A stretch of DNA of 64,000 bases from DSWT01 sp035415725 (GTDB taxonomy: Bacteria > Chloroflexota > Anaerolineae > B4-G1 > SLSP01), in NCBI GenBank assembly GCA_035415725.1, contig DAOOGN010000008.1, positions 1 to 64,000 of the forward strand. Direction: 5' to 3'. Below the pieces are notes generated by a model. It was not told the origin of the DNA. It ran no database searches and was given only the letters and a program-made list of their open reading frames with translations. Below, piece by piece: positions 35,629 through 43,541 of this stretch. The translations under genes and the position numbers were made by a program. Within the stretch, counting starts at the first letter, position 1; each line of letters opens with the position of its first letter.

Positions 35629-38109
35629 ATGGCAACGCAACAGAGTCAACATGCTGATTCAACAAAAAAAATTGTTACAAAACGCCAATCTCCACAGTTA
35701 TTTGAACAGGAACTGAAGTCCCAGGGCCAAAAGATCTGTCCTGAGGTATTCCAACACATAACCACCTACCCTAAGCAAGCGCCGCCCAACGAAATTCTAA
35801 AGTTACAGCGCACAGCAGGCAACCACGCCGTCTCCGGGTTGATCCAGGCCAAACTTAATGTCGGTCCGGTGAATGATCGCTACGAACAAGAAGCCGACCG
35901 TGTGGCCGATCAGGTCATGCGCACTTCCGCGCCTGGCAATGTCTCCTCCGTACAGCGACAGCCGACGGAGGAAGAGGAAGTTCAATTGAAGCCGCTTGCC
36001 TCCGCCATAACTCCCGTTGTGCAGCGACAGCCGGCGGAGGAAGAGGAAGTCCAATTGAAGCCTCTCGCCTCTACCAGTACACCGGTCATACAGCGCTACC
36101 CGGAGGAAGAAGAGGAAGTCCAACTGAAGCCGCAGGCTGCGCCCTCCATCGTCCCACACCGATCCGGCGGGGGTTTCCAGACCAGCGATGACGTCGAACA
36201 GCAGTTGCGCCTGCTCCGTGGCAGCGGCAGCCCCTTGCCCGCCGGTCTCCGCACCGAGATGGAAGCCCACTTTGGCGTGGATTTCGATGCTGTGCGCGTC
36301 CACACCGACGGCCAGGCCGACCAGCTCAATCAAAACCTGCGTGCACGCGCCTTTACCCACGGGATGGACATTTATCTGGGATCGAACGAACCCGCTATCG
36401 ACACCGGCGAGGGCAAGCGCCTGTTGGCCCACGAGCTGACCCACGTCGTCCAGCAGACCGGCGGTGGTAAAAAGGCACACCACCAGGCCAAGACTGTGCA
36501 GCGCATTAGCCTGAATCCCCTCGATTGGTTCAGAAAGAAGAAGACCCCGCAACAACGCGAACAAGAACACTTCGACGCATATCGCCAACATCTGGAGGCC
36601 AATCCGGGCGCGCTCTCCGAAAAAGAGCAGGCGCTTGCTCCAGTGTTCGGGCTTAACGTCGATCAGTCGAAGATGCAAAGCTCGCTTTACAATCCTGAGT
36701 CATTGAAGAGCAGGGTCAAGCGAGAAGGTTTTGAGTTTGGGTCCAAGGATTGGGAGCGCGGCGGCGACATAGAAACCGCGTTGTCGCGCAACGTCAAAGG
36801 CACGTACCGCACGATGTTTGGGCAGGAAGATACCCAGACACCATACAACTTCAACACGGCGCAGAACGAACAAGAGAAACAACAGCGCGGCATCTTCCAT
36901 CGTTTAATGGTCGCCACCGCCTACGGCAATCACCAGTACCGCCATCGTTCCGGCGAAAATAAAAAGGCCGAGAAGAAATTCGGCGAGAGCAGCAGTTGGG
37001 CCCGGACCGCTTTACCGATGGGGGCGATACTCACGGGCGGCGGACGCTCACAGATCGAATTCGGTAGAGGCGCCGAAAGCGCACTGGGCGAGGGCATCCG
37101 TTGGCTACTACACGGCAACAAAGGCCCCAACCCCATGGATCAGAAGATGGTCGGCAACACCCCCATCAACCAGGACGCCGGGCAGTTTCAACGCACCAGC
37201 AGTCATGGCATCAGCGAGAAGGGCGGTCGTCTGCATGAGACCAAAGTGGGTATGTCCACAGCGGGGCTGCTGCCGAACTTTAACACGGTAGGGATGAACC
37301 TCACCCCCGGCGGCGCCGGAGCTATGCTTCCGACGACCGGCCGTTTCAACGTCAAAAAAGGGCAAAGAATAGGCCATGGCGGGCGGTTCGAAGAAGCCAA
37401 GACCACGAATTTTTACACCGATATGCATGATCCCGGCTTCATGGCCAAGGCGATGCATGCGGGGGGATATCTCGCCACGCCCTTCGTCGGGCTGTATAAA
37501 GGGCTCAAAGCGCCCTTCGCGGCGTTAGGAAGGGCGATAACGGGTAACAAATCACAACCCGGCCCTAAGTCAGGCTTTTTTAGCGGCGCGCAGAACTTCG
37601 GTGGGCAGCAGGGCCACATGTTGTTCACGTCCAAGAGTCAAAAAGGCCAGAGCAATGTGAATATGGCTATCGAGTCCAACGCACCGGATACGCAAAATAT
37701 CACCGGCCACCTGCACGATATGCGCGCGCGCAGCGAGTCCGAAGGCGTCTTCGGGCAAAGCAAATTCAAGCTGATGGCGAAGCACGGTGTCATCAGCCCG
37801 GCACAGTCACGGCTCATGCCCGAGGGCACGGACAGTATGCGCGCCCGCATCCAGAGTGGAGAAGACTGGCAGCATGTACAAGATGTCGCCTCAACCCTTG
37901 AGAGTGTGAAAACCCGGCAACAGAAGAAGTTGTATCAGCAAGTTTTACCTGCCACTCCCGGCAAAGCCAGGGACATTTACGAGAACCGATACCAACAAAT
38001 CCTCAAGTCACGTCAGGGACAAACGACCGGCCTGGGCGACGTGAGTGACGAGTCCCTCGAAGGCGTCTCCAGGCTTTTTGAAAACGAGGAAGAGGAAAAA
38101 GGACACTAG
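35629..38109 (+). CDS. DUF4157 eCIS-associated cargo/effector candidate
   Basis: An 826-residue protein. Residues about 203-279 form the DUF4157 domain, with the metalloprotease-like zinc motif HELTHVVQQ (268-276); this domain is the best marker of eCIS-loaded cargo. Ahead of it is a segment of three 23-residue repeats (109-177), each with the core EEEEVQLKP. The remaining 540 residues match no family I know. They are Gly-, Lys- and Gln-rich, with a candidate membrane-active part near 600-650 (AGGYLATPFVGLYKGLKAPF). A ribosome site aaaggaagaa precedes the ATG. I infer that it is packed in the tube lumen and acts in the target cell; enzymatic activity is unknown. Confidence 0.85.
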   Translation: MATQQSQHADSTKKIVTKRQSPQLFEQELKSQGQKICPEVFQHITTYPKQAPPNEILKLQRTAGNHAVSGLIQAKLNVGPVNDRYEQEADRVADQVMRTSAPGNVSSVQRQPTEEEEVQLKPLASAITPVVQRQPAEEEEVQLKPLASTSTPVIQRYPEEEEEVQLKPQAAPSIVPHRSGGGFQTSDDVEQQLRLLRGSGSPLPAGLRTEMEAHFGVDFDAVRVHTDGQADQLNQNLRARAFTHGMDIYLGSNEPAIDTGEGKRLLAHELTHVVQQTGGGKKAHHQAKTVQRISLNPLDWFRKKKTPQQREQEHFDAYRQHLEANPGALSEKEQALAPVFGLNVDQSKMQSSLYNPESLKSRVKREGFEFGSKDWERGGDIETALSRNVKGTYRTMFGQEDTQTPYNFNTAQNEQEKQQRGIFHRLMVATAYGNHQYRHRSGENKKAEKKFGESSSWARTALPMGAILTGGGRSQIEFGRGAESALGEGIRWLLHGNKGPNPMDQKMVGNTPINQDAGQFQRTSSHGISEKGGRLHETKVGMSTAGLLPNFNTVGMNLTPGGAGAMLPTTGRFNVKKGQRIGHGGRFEEAKTTNFYTDMHDPGFMAKAMHAGGYLATPFVGLYKGLKAPFAALGRAITGNKSQPGPKSGFFSGAQNFGGQQGHMLFTSKSQKGQSNVNMAIESNAPDTQNITGHLHDMRARSESEGVFGQSKFKLMAKHGVISPAQSRLMPEGTDSMRARIQSGEDWQHVQDVASTLESVKTRQQKKLYQQVLPATPGKARDIYENRYQQILKSRQGQTTGLGDVSDESLEGVSRLFENEEEEKGH
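35951..36157 (+). repeat. 69-bp in-gene tandem repeat, three units
   Basis: Three direct repeats at exact 69-base spacing (first bases 35951, 36020, 36089) encode 23 residues each, with the core EEEEVQLKP. Being in frame, the repeat can vary in copy number without breaking the protein. Confidence 0.85.
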
Positions 38110-38132
38110 AACCATAAGGATGGTGGCTGACG

Positions 38133-38966
38133 ATGTTACAAGATCTCGACGAAGTTCTGCGGCAGTTGTTGATCCGCGAAATCCCTATCAAAAACAGCGA
38201 TGTGGACATCAAGTTCGACCAACCAAGCCGTGAGTGGGCTTCCCGCCTCAGCCGTCCCACCCTGAATGTCTTTCTCCACGATATTCGGGAAAATGTCCAA
38301 CTGCGTGGTTCGCAGCAATGGGTGATTGAGCATCGCCCCGATGGAACAGCGCTTCAACGGCGCACACCGGTGCGGGTGGCGCTGCATTATATGATCACCG
38401 CCTGGGCCAACGACCCCGACGATGAACACAATCTGCTAGGACGCACGTTGTTGGCCCTCTTCCGCCAGCCGCATCTCCCCAAAGACTTGCTGCCGGATAG
38501 CCTGGTTGATCAACCCGCGCCCATCCCCCTGGAAGTAGCGCAGCAAGACACCCTGCGCAATCCCGCCGATGTGTGGAATGCGTTGGATAACGAGATCCGC
38601 CCTGCCGTCACCTTGATCGTGACCCTGGCGCTCGATCCCTACAAGCCGTTCATCACCCCGTTGGTGCGCACACGTGAACTGCGGATAGGACAATCAGAGC
38701 ACCCCAAAACCAAGGAATTCGTCGCGGGCTTTCCACCCGATGTATTTTGGACCATCGGTGGCACGGTGCATTCGGACAAGCCGCTGGAGGCGCTCAGACT
38801 CAAGTTGGTCGAGCGCGATTTGGTCGTGCCGCTTCAGGCAGAAGGGCGCTTCTCCATCGGAAAACTGCAAGCTGGCGAATACACCCTGGAGCTGGCAGCC
38901 AATGGAGGCAAGCCCAAACGCCACAAAATTACAGTCCCCGCACCCGACTACGATTTGAAAGTGTAA
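38133..38966 (+). CDS. DUF4255 protein, eCIS tail terminator (Afp16-like)
   Basis: A 277-residue protein. The N-terminal 190 residues are DUF4255 (MLQDLDEVLRQLLIRE, then RPTLNVFLHDIREN, VALHYMITAWA and HNLLGRTLLAL), the family of Afp16/PVC16 that caps the tube-sheath end. The C-terminal 80 residues (from FWTIGGTVHSDKP) look like a carboxypeptidase-regulatory-like beta-sandwich, an extension not in Afp16. It follows the DUF4157 gene by 23 bp. Confidence 0.85.
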   Translation: MLQDLDEVLRQLLIREIPIKNSDVDIKFDQPSREWASRLSRPTLNVFLHDIRENVQLRGSQQWVIEHRPDGTALQRRTPVRVALHYMITAWANDPDDEHNLLGRTLLALFRQPHLPKDLLPDSLVDQPAPIPLEVAQQDTLRNPADVWNALDNEIRPAVTLIVTLALDPYKPFITPLVRTRELRIGQSEHPKTKEFVAGFPPDVFWTIGGTVHSDKPLEALRLKLVERDLVVPLQAEGRFSIGKLQAGEYTLELAANGGKPKRHKITVPAPDYDLKV

Positions 38967-39319
38967 AAGCAGTTCATCAGCAGACTTCAACAGAAATATA
39001 ATCAGTGAGAAAAATGGATAGAATCACTGTCACCCAAAAAAGTGGTGTATACCAACACGGTGACAGTCATCAGACCAGAGCTATACCTGCCGCTGGTGAT
39101 GAAATGAAAAGGTTAAGGAATGGTGAATAGATATTCCCATTGCGGCCCGCTTTCCCTGGTCGAAGGATTCGCTTTGACAGCCGAACGTTGAAGCATGTCC
39201 CAGCGAAAGGAGGATGATTCGTTATTCGTAACTCGTCATTTGCAATTCGCAATTCGCAATCCGCAGTTCGTAACTTGCAGTTTGTTTTCCTGATTCGTGA
39301 TACCTAAAAGGAGGTTCAC
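38967..39319. other. Spacer with dyad upstream of the sheath gene
   Basis: A 353-bp gap. It holds an 8-bp inverted repeat, ctgtcacc (39027-39034) and ggtgacag (39059-39066), enclosing a smaller dyad ggtgtatacc, and later a low-complexity aattcgcaattcgc stretch. A 38-codon open frame (39014) lies in it but lacks a clear ribosome site. The dyad could be an operator for sheath expression; no consensus promoter is seen. Confidence 0.5.
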
Positions 39320-40978
39320 ATGCCTGAGTATCTATCACCCGGAGTTTATGTAGAAGAAGTGGATCGCGGTCCTAAGCCTATCGAAGGGGTAGGGACGGCC
39401 ATGGCTGCTTTCGTAGGGTTTACCGAGAAGGCAGAGCTTGTCCGCGAGGTCGACGGCGAGTTGATCACCGAAGATCTGCTTAACCGACCCCAGTTGGTCA
39501 CGAACTGGACTCAGTTTGTCGAACGGTACGGTAACTTTGTGCCGGGCGCTTATCTGGCCCATTCCGTTTATGGCTACTTCTTGAACGGCGGAACGCGCTG
39601 CTATGTCGTCAGCGTCCGTACCATCCCCAAAGCCCAGGCAGCTTTGCTCAACAATGCAGGCAAACCGCAGTTGATCATCAGGGCTAAACAGGCAGGCTTT
39701 GAAGGATTGCGGCTGCGGGTCAAGGTTGCCGGCGTACCTGAGTTAGCCGTTCCCAAGGGGAAGGCCAAAGGCAAGGAAGAAGCTCCGGCCGGCGAGACCG
39801 AGGCTCCAGCTCCAAGTGAAGGTGACGTATCCTCCTTCACTCTCATCGTCGAGCGTGAAAAAATCGCCGGCGGCTGGAAATTGATGGAAGAGATCAAAGA
39901 TGTAACGTTGAATGAGGTCAAAGACGACGGCCGGACGGAAGTTCGCGTCGCCTACAAGGACAACAAGATGCCCTCGTTGGTCGAGGTTTTGGTACCGGCA
40001 GCTGGCGCCCCGCTTGCCCAGTTGTGGCCGTGCGCCCAGGAGCAGACGCTGACCATCGAATCCAGGCAACTGCCGGCGCCCACCAGCACAGAATTTCAAG
40101 GTAAAGTGACCGAGCGCAGTGGTGTCGAAGGACTCGAGGCCCTGGAGGATGTCACCATGGTCGTTGTGCCAGACCTGATGGCAGCGATGCCCGGCGAAAA
40201 GGTCGGACTGGACACCATCAAAGCCGTGCAGACGATGATGATCGCCCACAGTGAGCGGCTTGGCGACCGCGTCGCCATCCTCGACGCGCCGCCCGACCTG
40301 ACGCCGCAGGAGGTAAAGAAGTGGCGCATGGACATCGCCGGCTTCGATTCCAGCTACGCAGCGATGTACTATCCCTGGATCACCATCATGGATCCGGCCA
40401 CGAACCGCCCCATCAACATCCCCCCGTCGGGCCACATGGCCGGGATCTGGGCGCGCAACGATACCACGCGCGGCGTCCACAAAGCGCCCGCCAACGAAGT
40501 CGTGCAAGGCGCCATCGGCCTGGCCTACCAGACCACCAAAGGCGAACAGGACACATTGAATCCCATCGGCGTCAACTGCATCCGCGGTTTCCCCGGCCGT
40601 GGCATCCGGGTCTGGGGTGCACGCACACTCTCCAGCAATCCGTCGTGGCGGTATATCAACGTGCGCCGGCTCTTCAACTTTGTGGAAAAGTCCATTGAAG
40701 GCGGCACTCAGTGGGTGGTCTTTGAACCCAACGACCGCAAACTATGGGCGCGCGTGAGACGCGATGTCACCGCGTTCCTGAGAACGGTCTGGCGCACCGG
40801 TGCGCTTTTCGGCAGCACGCCTGACGAGGCCTTCTACGTCAAATGTGACGATGAGTTGAATCCGCCGGAAACCCGCGACCTGGGCCAATTGATCATCGAG
40901 ATCGGCCTGGCGCCGGTCAAGCCGGCAGAATTCGTCATCTTCCGCATCAGTCAATGGGCCGGACCGGGGTCCGAATAA
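39320..40978 (+). CDS. Contractile tail sheath protein
   Basis: A 552-residue sheath subunit. It starts MPEYLSPGVYVEEVD, the universal phage/eCIS sheath N-terminus, and has TRCYVVSV, the C-terminal YINVRRLFNFVEKSI and NDRKLWARVRRDV of the conserved handshake domains. A flexible charged insert (about 145-168, PKGKAKGKEEAPAG and on) lies in the surface-exposed central domain. Only one sheath gene is present, where Afp and PVC have three. The sheath contracts and drives the tube through the target envelope. aaaggagg is before the ATG. Confidence 0.95.
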   Translation: MPEYLSPGVYVEEVDRGPKPIEGVGTAMAAFVGFTEKAELVREVDGELITEDLLNRPQLVTNWTQFVERYGNFVPGAYLAHSVYGYFLNGGTRCYVVSVRTIPKAQAALLNNAGKPQLIIRAKQAGFEGLRLRVKVAGVPELAVPKGKAKGKEEAPAGETEAPAPSEGDVSSFTLIVEREKIAGGWKLMEEIKDVTLNEVKDDGRTEVRVAYKDNKMPSLVEVLVPAAGAPLAQLWPCAQEQTLTIESRQLPAPTSTEFQGKVTERSGVEGLEALEDVTMVVVPDLMAAMPGEKVGLDTIKAVQTMMIAHSERLGDRVAILDAPPDLTPQEVKKWRMDIAGFDSSYAAMYYPWITIMDPATNRPINIPPSGHMAGIWARNDTTRGVHKAPANEVVQGAIGLAYQTTKGEQDTLNPIGVNCIRGFPGRGIRVWGARTLSSNPSWRYINVRRLFNFVEKSIEGGTQWVVFEPNDRKLWARVRRDVTAFLRTVWRTGALFGSTPDEAFYVKCDDELNPPETRDLGQLIIEIGLAPVKPAEFVIFRISQWAGPGSE

Positions 40979-41029
40979 CGCTCTCTCATGCGGTGCGGAT
41001 GGAAAAGATGGGCGTGAAGGAGTAAGACT

Positions 41030-41506
41030 GTGGGACTGACGAGCATGACACATTCTACAACTTTCCCTGCATTGGCACATTACTTTGGCGTAGAAATCTA
41101 CAACGAGCTGCGTGGCGGATACTTCACCAAAGTCAGCGGCATCGGTTCGGAACTCGAAGCCATTGCGCATTGGGTCACTTCCGGCGAGGGCGAAACCATC
41201 GCCAGCGAGAAGATTCCCGGACGATGCACCCAGTCCGACATTGTCCTGACCCGCCCGGTGACCGAGAACCGGGGCTTTTGGCAGTGGCATCAAGACATCG
41301 CCAACGGTGAGGACAAACGTGTCAACTGCGCGATTGTGGCCTTCAACGCCAACAAAGAAGAAATCGCGCGTTGGAACGTCGAACTGGCCTGGCCATGCAA
41401 AGTCGTGGTGACGGATATGCTGACCTCCAGCAACGATGTTCTTTTGGAAGAGGTCACGTTGGCCCACAGTGGAATCACGCGTGTAGAACCGGCTTCCAAG
41501 CCCTAG
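41030..41506 (+). CDS. Tail tube protein 1 (Afp1/5-like)
   Basis: A 158-residue tube subunit of the phage T4-like tail tube family (gp19-like). FGVEIYNELRGGYFTKVSGIG, the IPGRCTQSDIVLTRP strand pair and WNVELAWPCKVVV are typical. GTG is the start; aaggag lies 7 bases upstream. It is close kin to the next tube gene product (shared GYFTKVSGIGSE, EKIPGR, and HSGITRVE at the end). Confidence 0.92.
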   Translation: MGLTSMTHSTTFPALAHYFGVEIYNELRGGYFTKVSGIGSELEAIAHWVTSGEGETIASEKIPGRCTQSDIVLTRPVTENRGFWQWHQDIANGEDKRVNCAIVAFNANKEEIARWNVELAWPCKVVVTDMLTSSNDVLLEEVTLAHSGITRVEPASKP

Positions 41507-41538
41507 AGTCTATGCCAATCGGTCCACCCATTCACATA

Positions 41539-41560
41539 CCGGCGGGTCACAATCCGCCGG
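41539..41560 (+). promoter_or_regulatory. Hairpin after tube gene 1
   Basis: A perfect 7-bp stem (41539-41545/41554-41560) with an 8-base loop between the two tube genes. No T-run follows. It is placed like message-protecting hairpins that raise output of upstream genes. Confidence 0.5.
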
Positions 41561-41596
41561 ATCCTGGATAAATCACCCTTGTAAGGAGGCAAGGTT

Positions 41597-42043
41597 ATGA
41601 CCAATATAGAAAATCCTCTAGTGGCCTTTAATTTTGGGCTAGAGATTGAGGGAAAGCTCAGCGGTTACTTCACCCGAGTGTCCGGCATCGGTTCCGAAAG
41701 CGAAGTTGTCGAGCACAAGGTCGTCAATTCCGAAACTGGCGAAACAATCATCCAGAAAATTCCCGGTCGTCTGACCTGGACCAACGTCACGTTGAGCCGT
41801 GGCGTCACCAGCAACATCGACGTATGGGCATGGCGACAGCAAATTGTCGACGGCAAGGTGGATGAGGCCCGCACTAACTGTTCTATCATCGCTTACAATC
41901 AAGCCGGTGATGAAATTGGACGCTGGAACCTCGAGAACGCCTGGCCGAGCAAAGTGACCGGCCCGGAGATGGACTCGGGTGGAGCAAACTTGATGGTCGA
42001 AGAGATGACCATCGTGCACGAGGGAATCACGCGCGTGTCGTAG
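41597..42043 (+). CDS. Tail tube protein 2 (Afp1/5-like)
   Basis: A 148-residue paralogue of tube protein 1. FNFGLEIEGKLSGYFTRVSG, IQKIPGRLTWTNVTLSRG and WNLENAWPSKV are the tube fold strands. taaggagg sits before the ATG. One of the two is expected to form the main tube and the other a cap or first ring, as in Afp1/Afp5. Confidence 0.92.
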   Translation: MTNIENPLVAFNFGLEIEGKLSGYFTRVSGIGSESEVVEHKVVNSETGETIIQKIPGRLTWTNVTLSRGVTSNIDVWAWRQQIVDGKVDEARTNCSIIAYNQAGDEIGRWNLENAWPSKVTGPEMDSGGANLMVEEMTIVHEGITRVS

Positions 42044-42061
42044 CTTTAGACGTTAGCCGAT

Positions 42062-42099
42062 CTCGGAGATCGCGCGCGAACAATCCCGCGATCTCCGAG
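42062..42099 (+). promoter_or_regulatory. Perfect 13-bp hairpin after tube gene 2
   Basis: The arms 42062-42074 and 42087-42099 pair perfectly, with a 12-base loop. There is no T-run. It follows the gene expected to be the most abundant tube message and may stabilise it, like the hairpin after the ABC binding-protein gene. Confidence 0.7.
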
Positions 42100-42119
42100 G
42101 CGCAGTCGAGGAGGCAACC

Positions 42120-42677
42120 ATGCCATTTCTCAGACGAGATGTCGATGAAAAGTCCCTGGGTCGGACGCCCCAGGGCTTTGGGTATGACCTGCTGACCTAT
42201 GAATTTCACCTTGAAGTTCAAGGATTACTGGTCGGCGTCTTTGAGAGGTTGACCGGCGGCGAAATGGAGGTTACGCGCATTGACCACGACATCGTATACG
42301 AATCGGGAGCATCGACCACGCTGTTCATCCCTGGGACGACTACCTTTTCGCCGTTTACGCTCGAACGCGGGTTCGCCAACTACCAGGAACTCTACAACTG
42401 GTTTGCCCTGGCCTCCAATGGCCGGATTGTCGAAGCGCGCCGGGATGGCTCCATTTTTATGAAGCGCTATGGGGAGACCTACTTGCAATGGGATTTCAAA
42501 AGGGCATGGCCGGTCAAGTTATCGGGCTTCAGTTTCAACCAATATCTGGACTTGCAGAAAGCGCGGGTATCCATCACCATAGCAGCCGAGTTGATCGAGT
42601 TCGTTCCGGTCACAGTGCCGTCTAAGGAACCCGCCGACCTGACCGAGTATTTCAACACCCTCTTCCCTGCGCCATAA
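42120..42677 (+). CDS. Tube-like protein 3
   Basis: A 185-residue tube-fold protein more divergent than tubes 1 and 2. It has YEFHLEVQGLLVGVFERLTG at about 24-43, FIPGTTTFSPFTLERG and WDFKRAWPVKLSG. Its N-terminal 20 residues and altered loop suggest a tube initiator or a hub-proximal ring (Afp5-like). It begins 21 bp after the 13-bp hairpin with gaggagg before the ATG. Confidence 0.85.
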   Translation: MPFLRRDVDEKSLGRTPQGFGYDLLTYEFHLEVQGLLVGVFERLTGGEMEVTRIDHDIVYESGASTTLFIPGTTTFSPFTLERGFANYQELYNWFALASNGRIVEARRDGSIFMKRYGETYLQWDFKRAWPVKLSGFSFNQYLDLQKARVSITIAAELIEFVPVTVPSKEPADLTEYFNTLFPAP

Positions 42678-42783
42678 ATTACCTTCGCCGATTGGAAAAT
42701 AACAGTACTTTTGGAACGACCGCAAAGACGAAATGACGATCTGACTACAGACTACGCGACGACTCGCACAGGAGGTTTCGACC

Positions 42784-43155
42784 GTGAGTTTACAAACCGA
42801 GTTTGAATTTACTCTGCCGGTGGGTTATGTGGACCGTGAAGGCAACGTCCACAAGAAAGGCACCATGCGTCTGGCAACCGCGCTGGACGAAATCACGCCG
42901 CTCAACGATATGCGTGTCCAGGCCAACGAGGCCTACCTGGTCATCGTCCTGCTCACGCGGGTCATCACCAGTCTGGGAACGCTGCCGCACATCAACACCA
43001 GTGTGGTAGAAAACCTCTTCGCCGCCGATCTGGCCTATCTTCAGGAATTCTATCGTCAGATCAACGAAACCGGCAAGACTACCCGTGTGGTCCGCTGTCC
43101 ACACTGCAATAATGTTCTCGAAGTGGACCTGGCCAACCTGGGGGGGGAATCATAG
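42784..43155 (+). CDS. Tail-assembly-chaperone-like protein (gp41/E type)
   Basis: A 123-residue protein that opens with FEFTLPVGYVDREGN and contains LRVQ-like and ITSLGTLPHINTSVV segments. It resembles the Mu gp41 / P2 gpE tail-assembly-chaperone family, which keeps the tape measure soluble while the tube builds. The C-terminus has a half zinc-ribbon RCPHCN. The start is GTG with aggagg 8 bases upstream. It ends on CTG GGG GGG GAA TCA TAG, within a candidate -1 frameshift signal (43140-43192) that would fuse it to DUF6760. Confidence 0.75.
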   Translation: MSLQTEFEFTLPVGYVDREGNVHKKGTMRLATALDEITPLNDMRVQANEAYLVIVLLTRVITSLGTLPHINTSVVENLFAADLAYLQEFYRQINETGKTTRVVRCPHCNNVLEVDLANLGGES

Positions 43156-43192
43156 GCTACCCCCTTGAGCGCTTGCACGAGGAGGTAGCCTA
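43140..43192 (+). promoter_or_regulatory. Candidate -1 ribosomal frameshift signal
   Basis: A run of eight G (43140-43147) contains the heptamer G GGG GGG in the zero frame (43140-43146), which fits the X XXY YYZ slippery rule. Six bases later starts a perfect 9-bp stem (43153-43161 with 43184-43192, 22-base loop), extendable by 3 bp after one mismatch (43163-43165 with 43180-43182). The zero-frame stop TAG lies in the first arm. Slippage would give a 177-residue fusion with DUF6760. Tail-assembly chaperones of lambda (G/GT) and P2 (E/E') use the same device. Functional proof is lacking. Confidence 0.65.
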
Positions 43193-43316
43193 CATCGCCT
43201 ATCACTTTCACTGGCCGCTCGATGACATCCTTAACCTGGAACACCGCCAGAGACGGCGATGGGTAGGCGAAATCGCCAAAATCAACCGGCGATTGAACGA
43301 AGCCACACCACGATAA
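43149..43316 (+). CDS. DUF6760 eCIS protein, frameshift product or non-AUG start
   Basis: A 55-residue segment that matches the small eCIS family DUF6760: GYPLERLHEEVAYIAYHFHW, then ILNLEHRQRRRWV and EIAKINRRLN, an alpha-helical protein. The frame is open from 43113, but no ATG, GTG or TTG lies before the conserved GYP; a usual start would need ATC (43149) or ATA (43152). The zero-frame gene upstream ends on a slippery G run plus stem-loop, so it is best explained as the -1 frame extension of that protein. A one-base undercall of the G run would also fuse the two. Confidence 0.65.
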   Translation: MIGYPLERLHEEVAYIAYHFHWPLDDILNLEHRQRRRWVGEIAKINRRLNEATPR

Positions 43317-43322
43317 ATCGTC

Positions 43323-43499
43323 ATGCCAACCCATGATGGGAATTCTAATGCGCCATCCGCTCAACCGGAGAACGAAAATGTCGTCCCCGGCAACACCGCC
43401 GGCGTAGACTTGCAGGCGCTTGCCGAGAAAATAGTTGCGCTGCTCAAAGAAGAGTTGCGCGTAGAAAATGAACGCCGTGGCCGGCGTCTCGGGGGGTAG
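43323..43499 (+). CDS. Small eCIS-associated protein with LAEKI helix
   Basis: A 58-residue protein. The first 27 residues are polar and disordered; the rest is one amphipathic helix (LQALAEKIVALLKEELRVEN, then ERRGRR). The same motif shape ends the 854-aa protein in this cluster (LAHEVYPFVKRLIAIERER), so the helix is likely a docking module. Similar short proteins occur in other eCIS loci, as far as I recall. It lies 6 bp after DUF6760. ORF call is by context and codon use. Confidence 0.6.
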   Translation: MPTHDGNSNAPSAQPENENVVPGNTAGVDLQALAEKIVALLKEELRVENERRGRRLGG

Positions 43500-43541
43500 T
43501 CATAACCGCCCCCCATGGAGGGCTCTGCGTAGCAAAAGAAT

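Noticed and set aside
35421..35657. 78-codon frame before the DUF4157 gene
   Set aside because: Starts within the -10 box of the promoter, has no ribosome site and overlaps the real gene.
39014..39130. 38-codon frame in the spacer before the sheath gene
   Set aside because: Too short, weak ribosome site, and overlaps a dyad.
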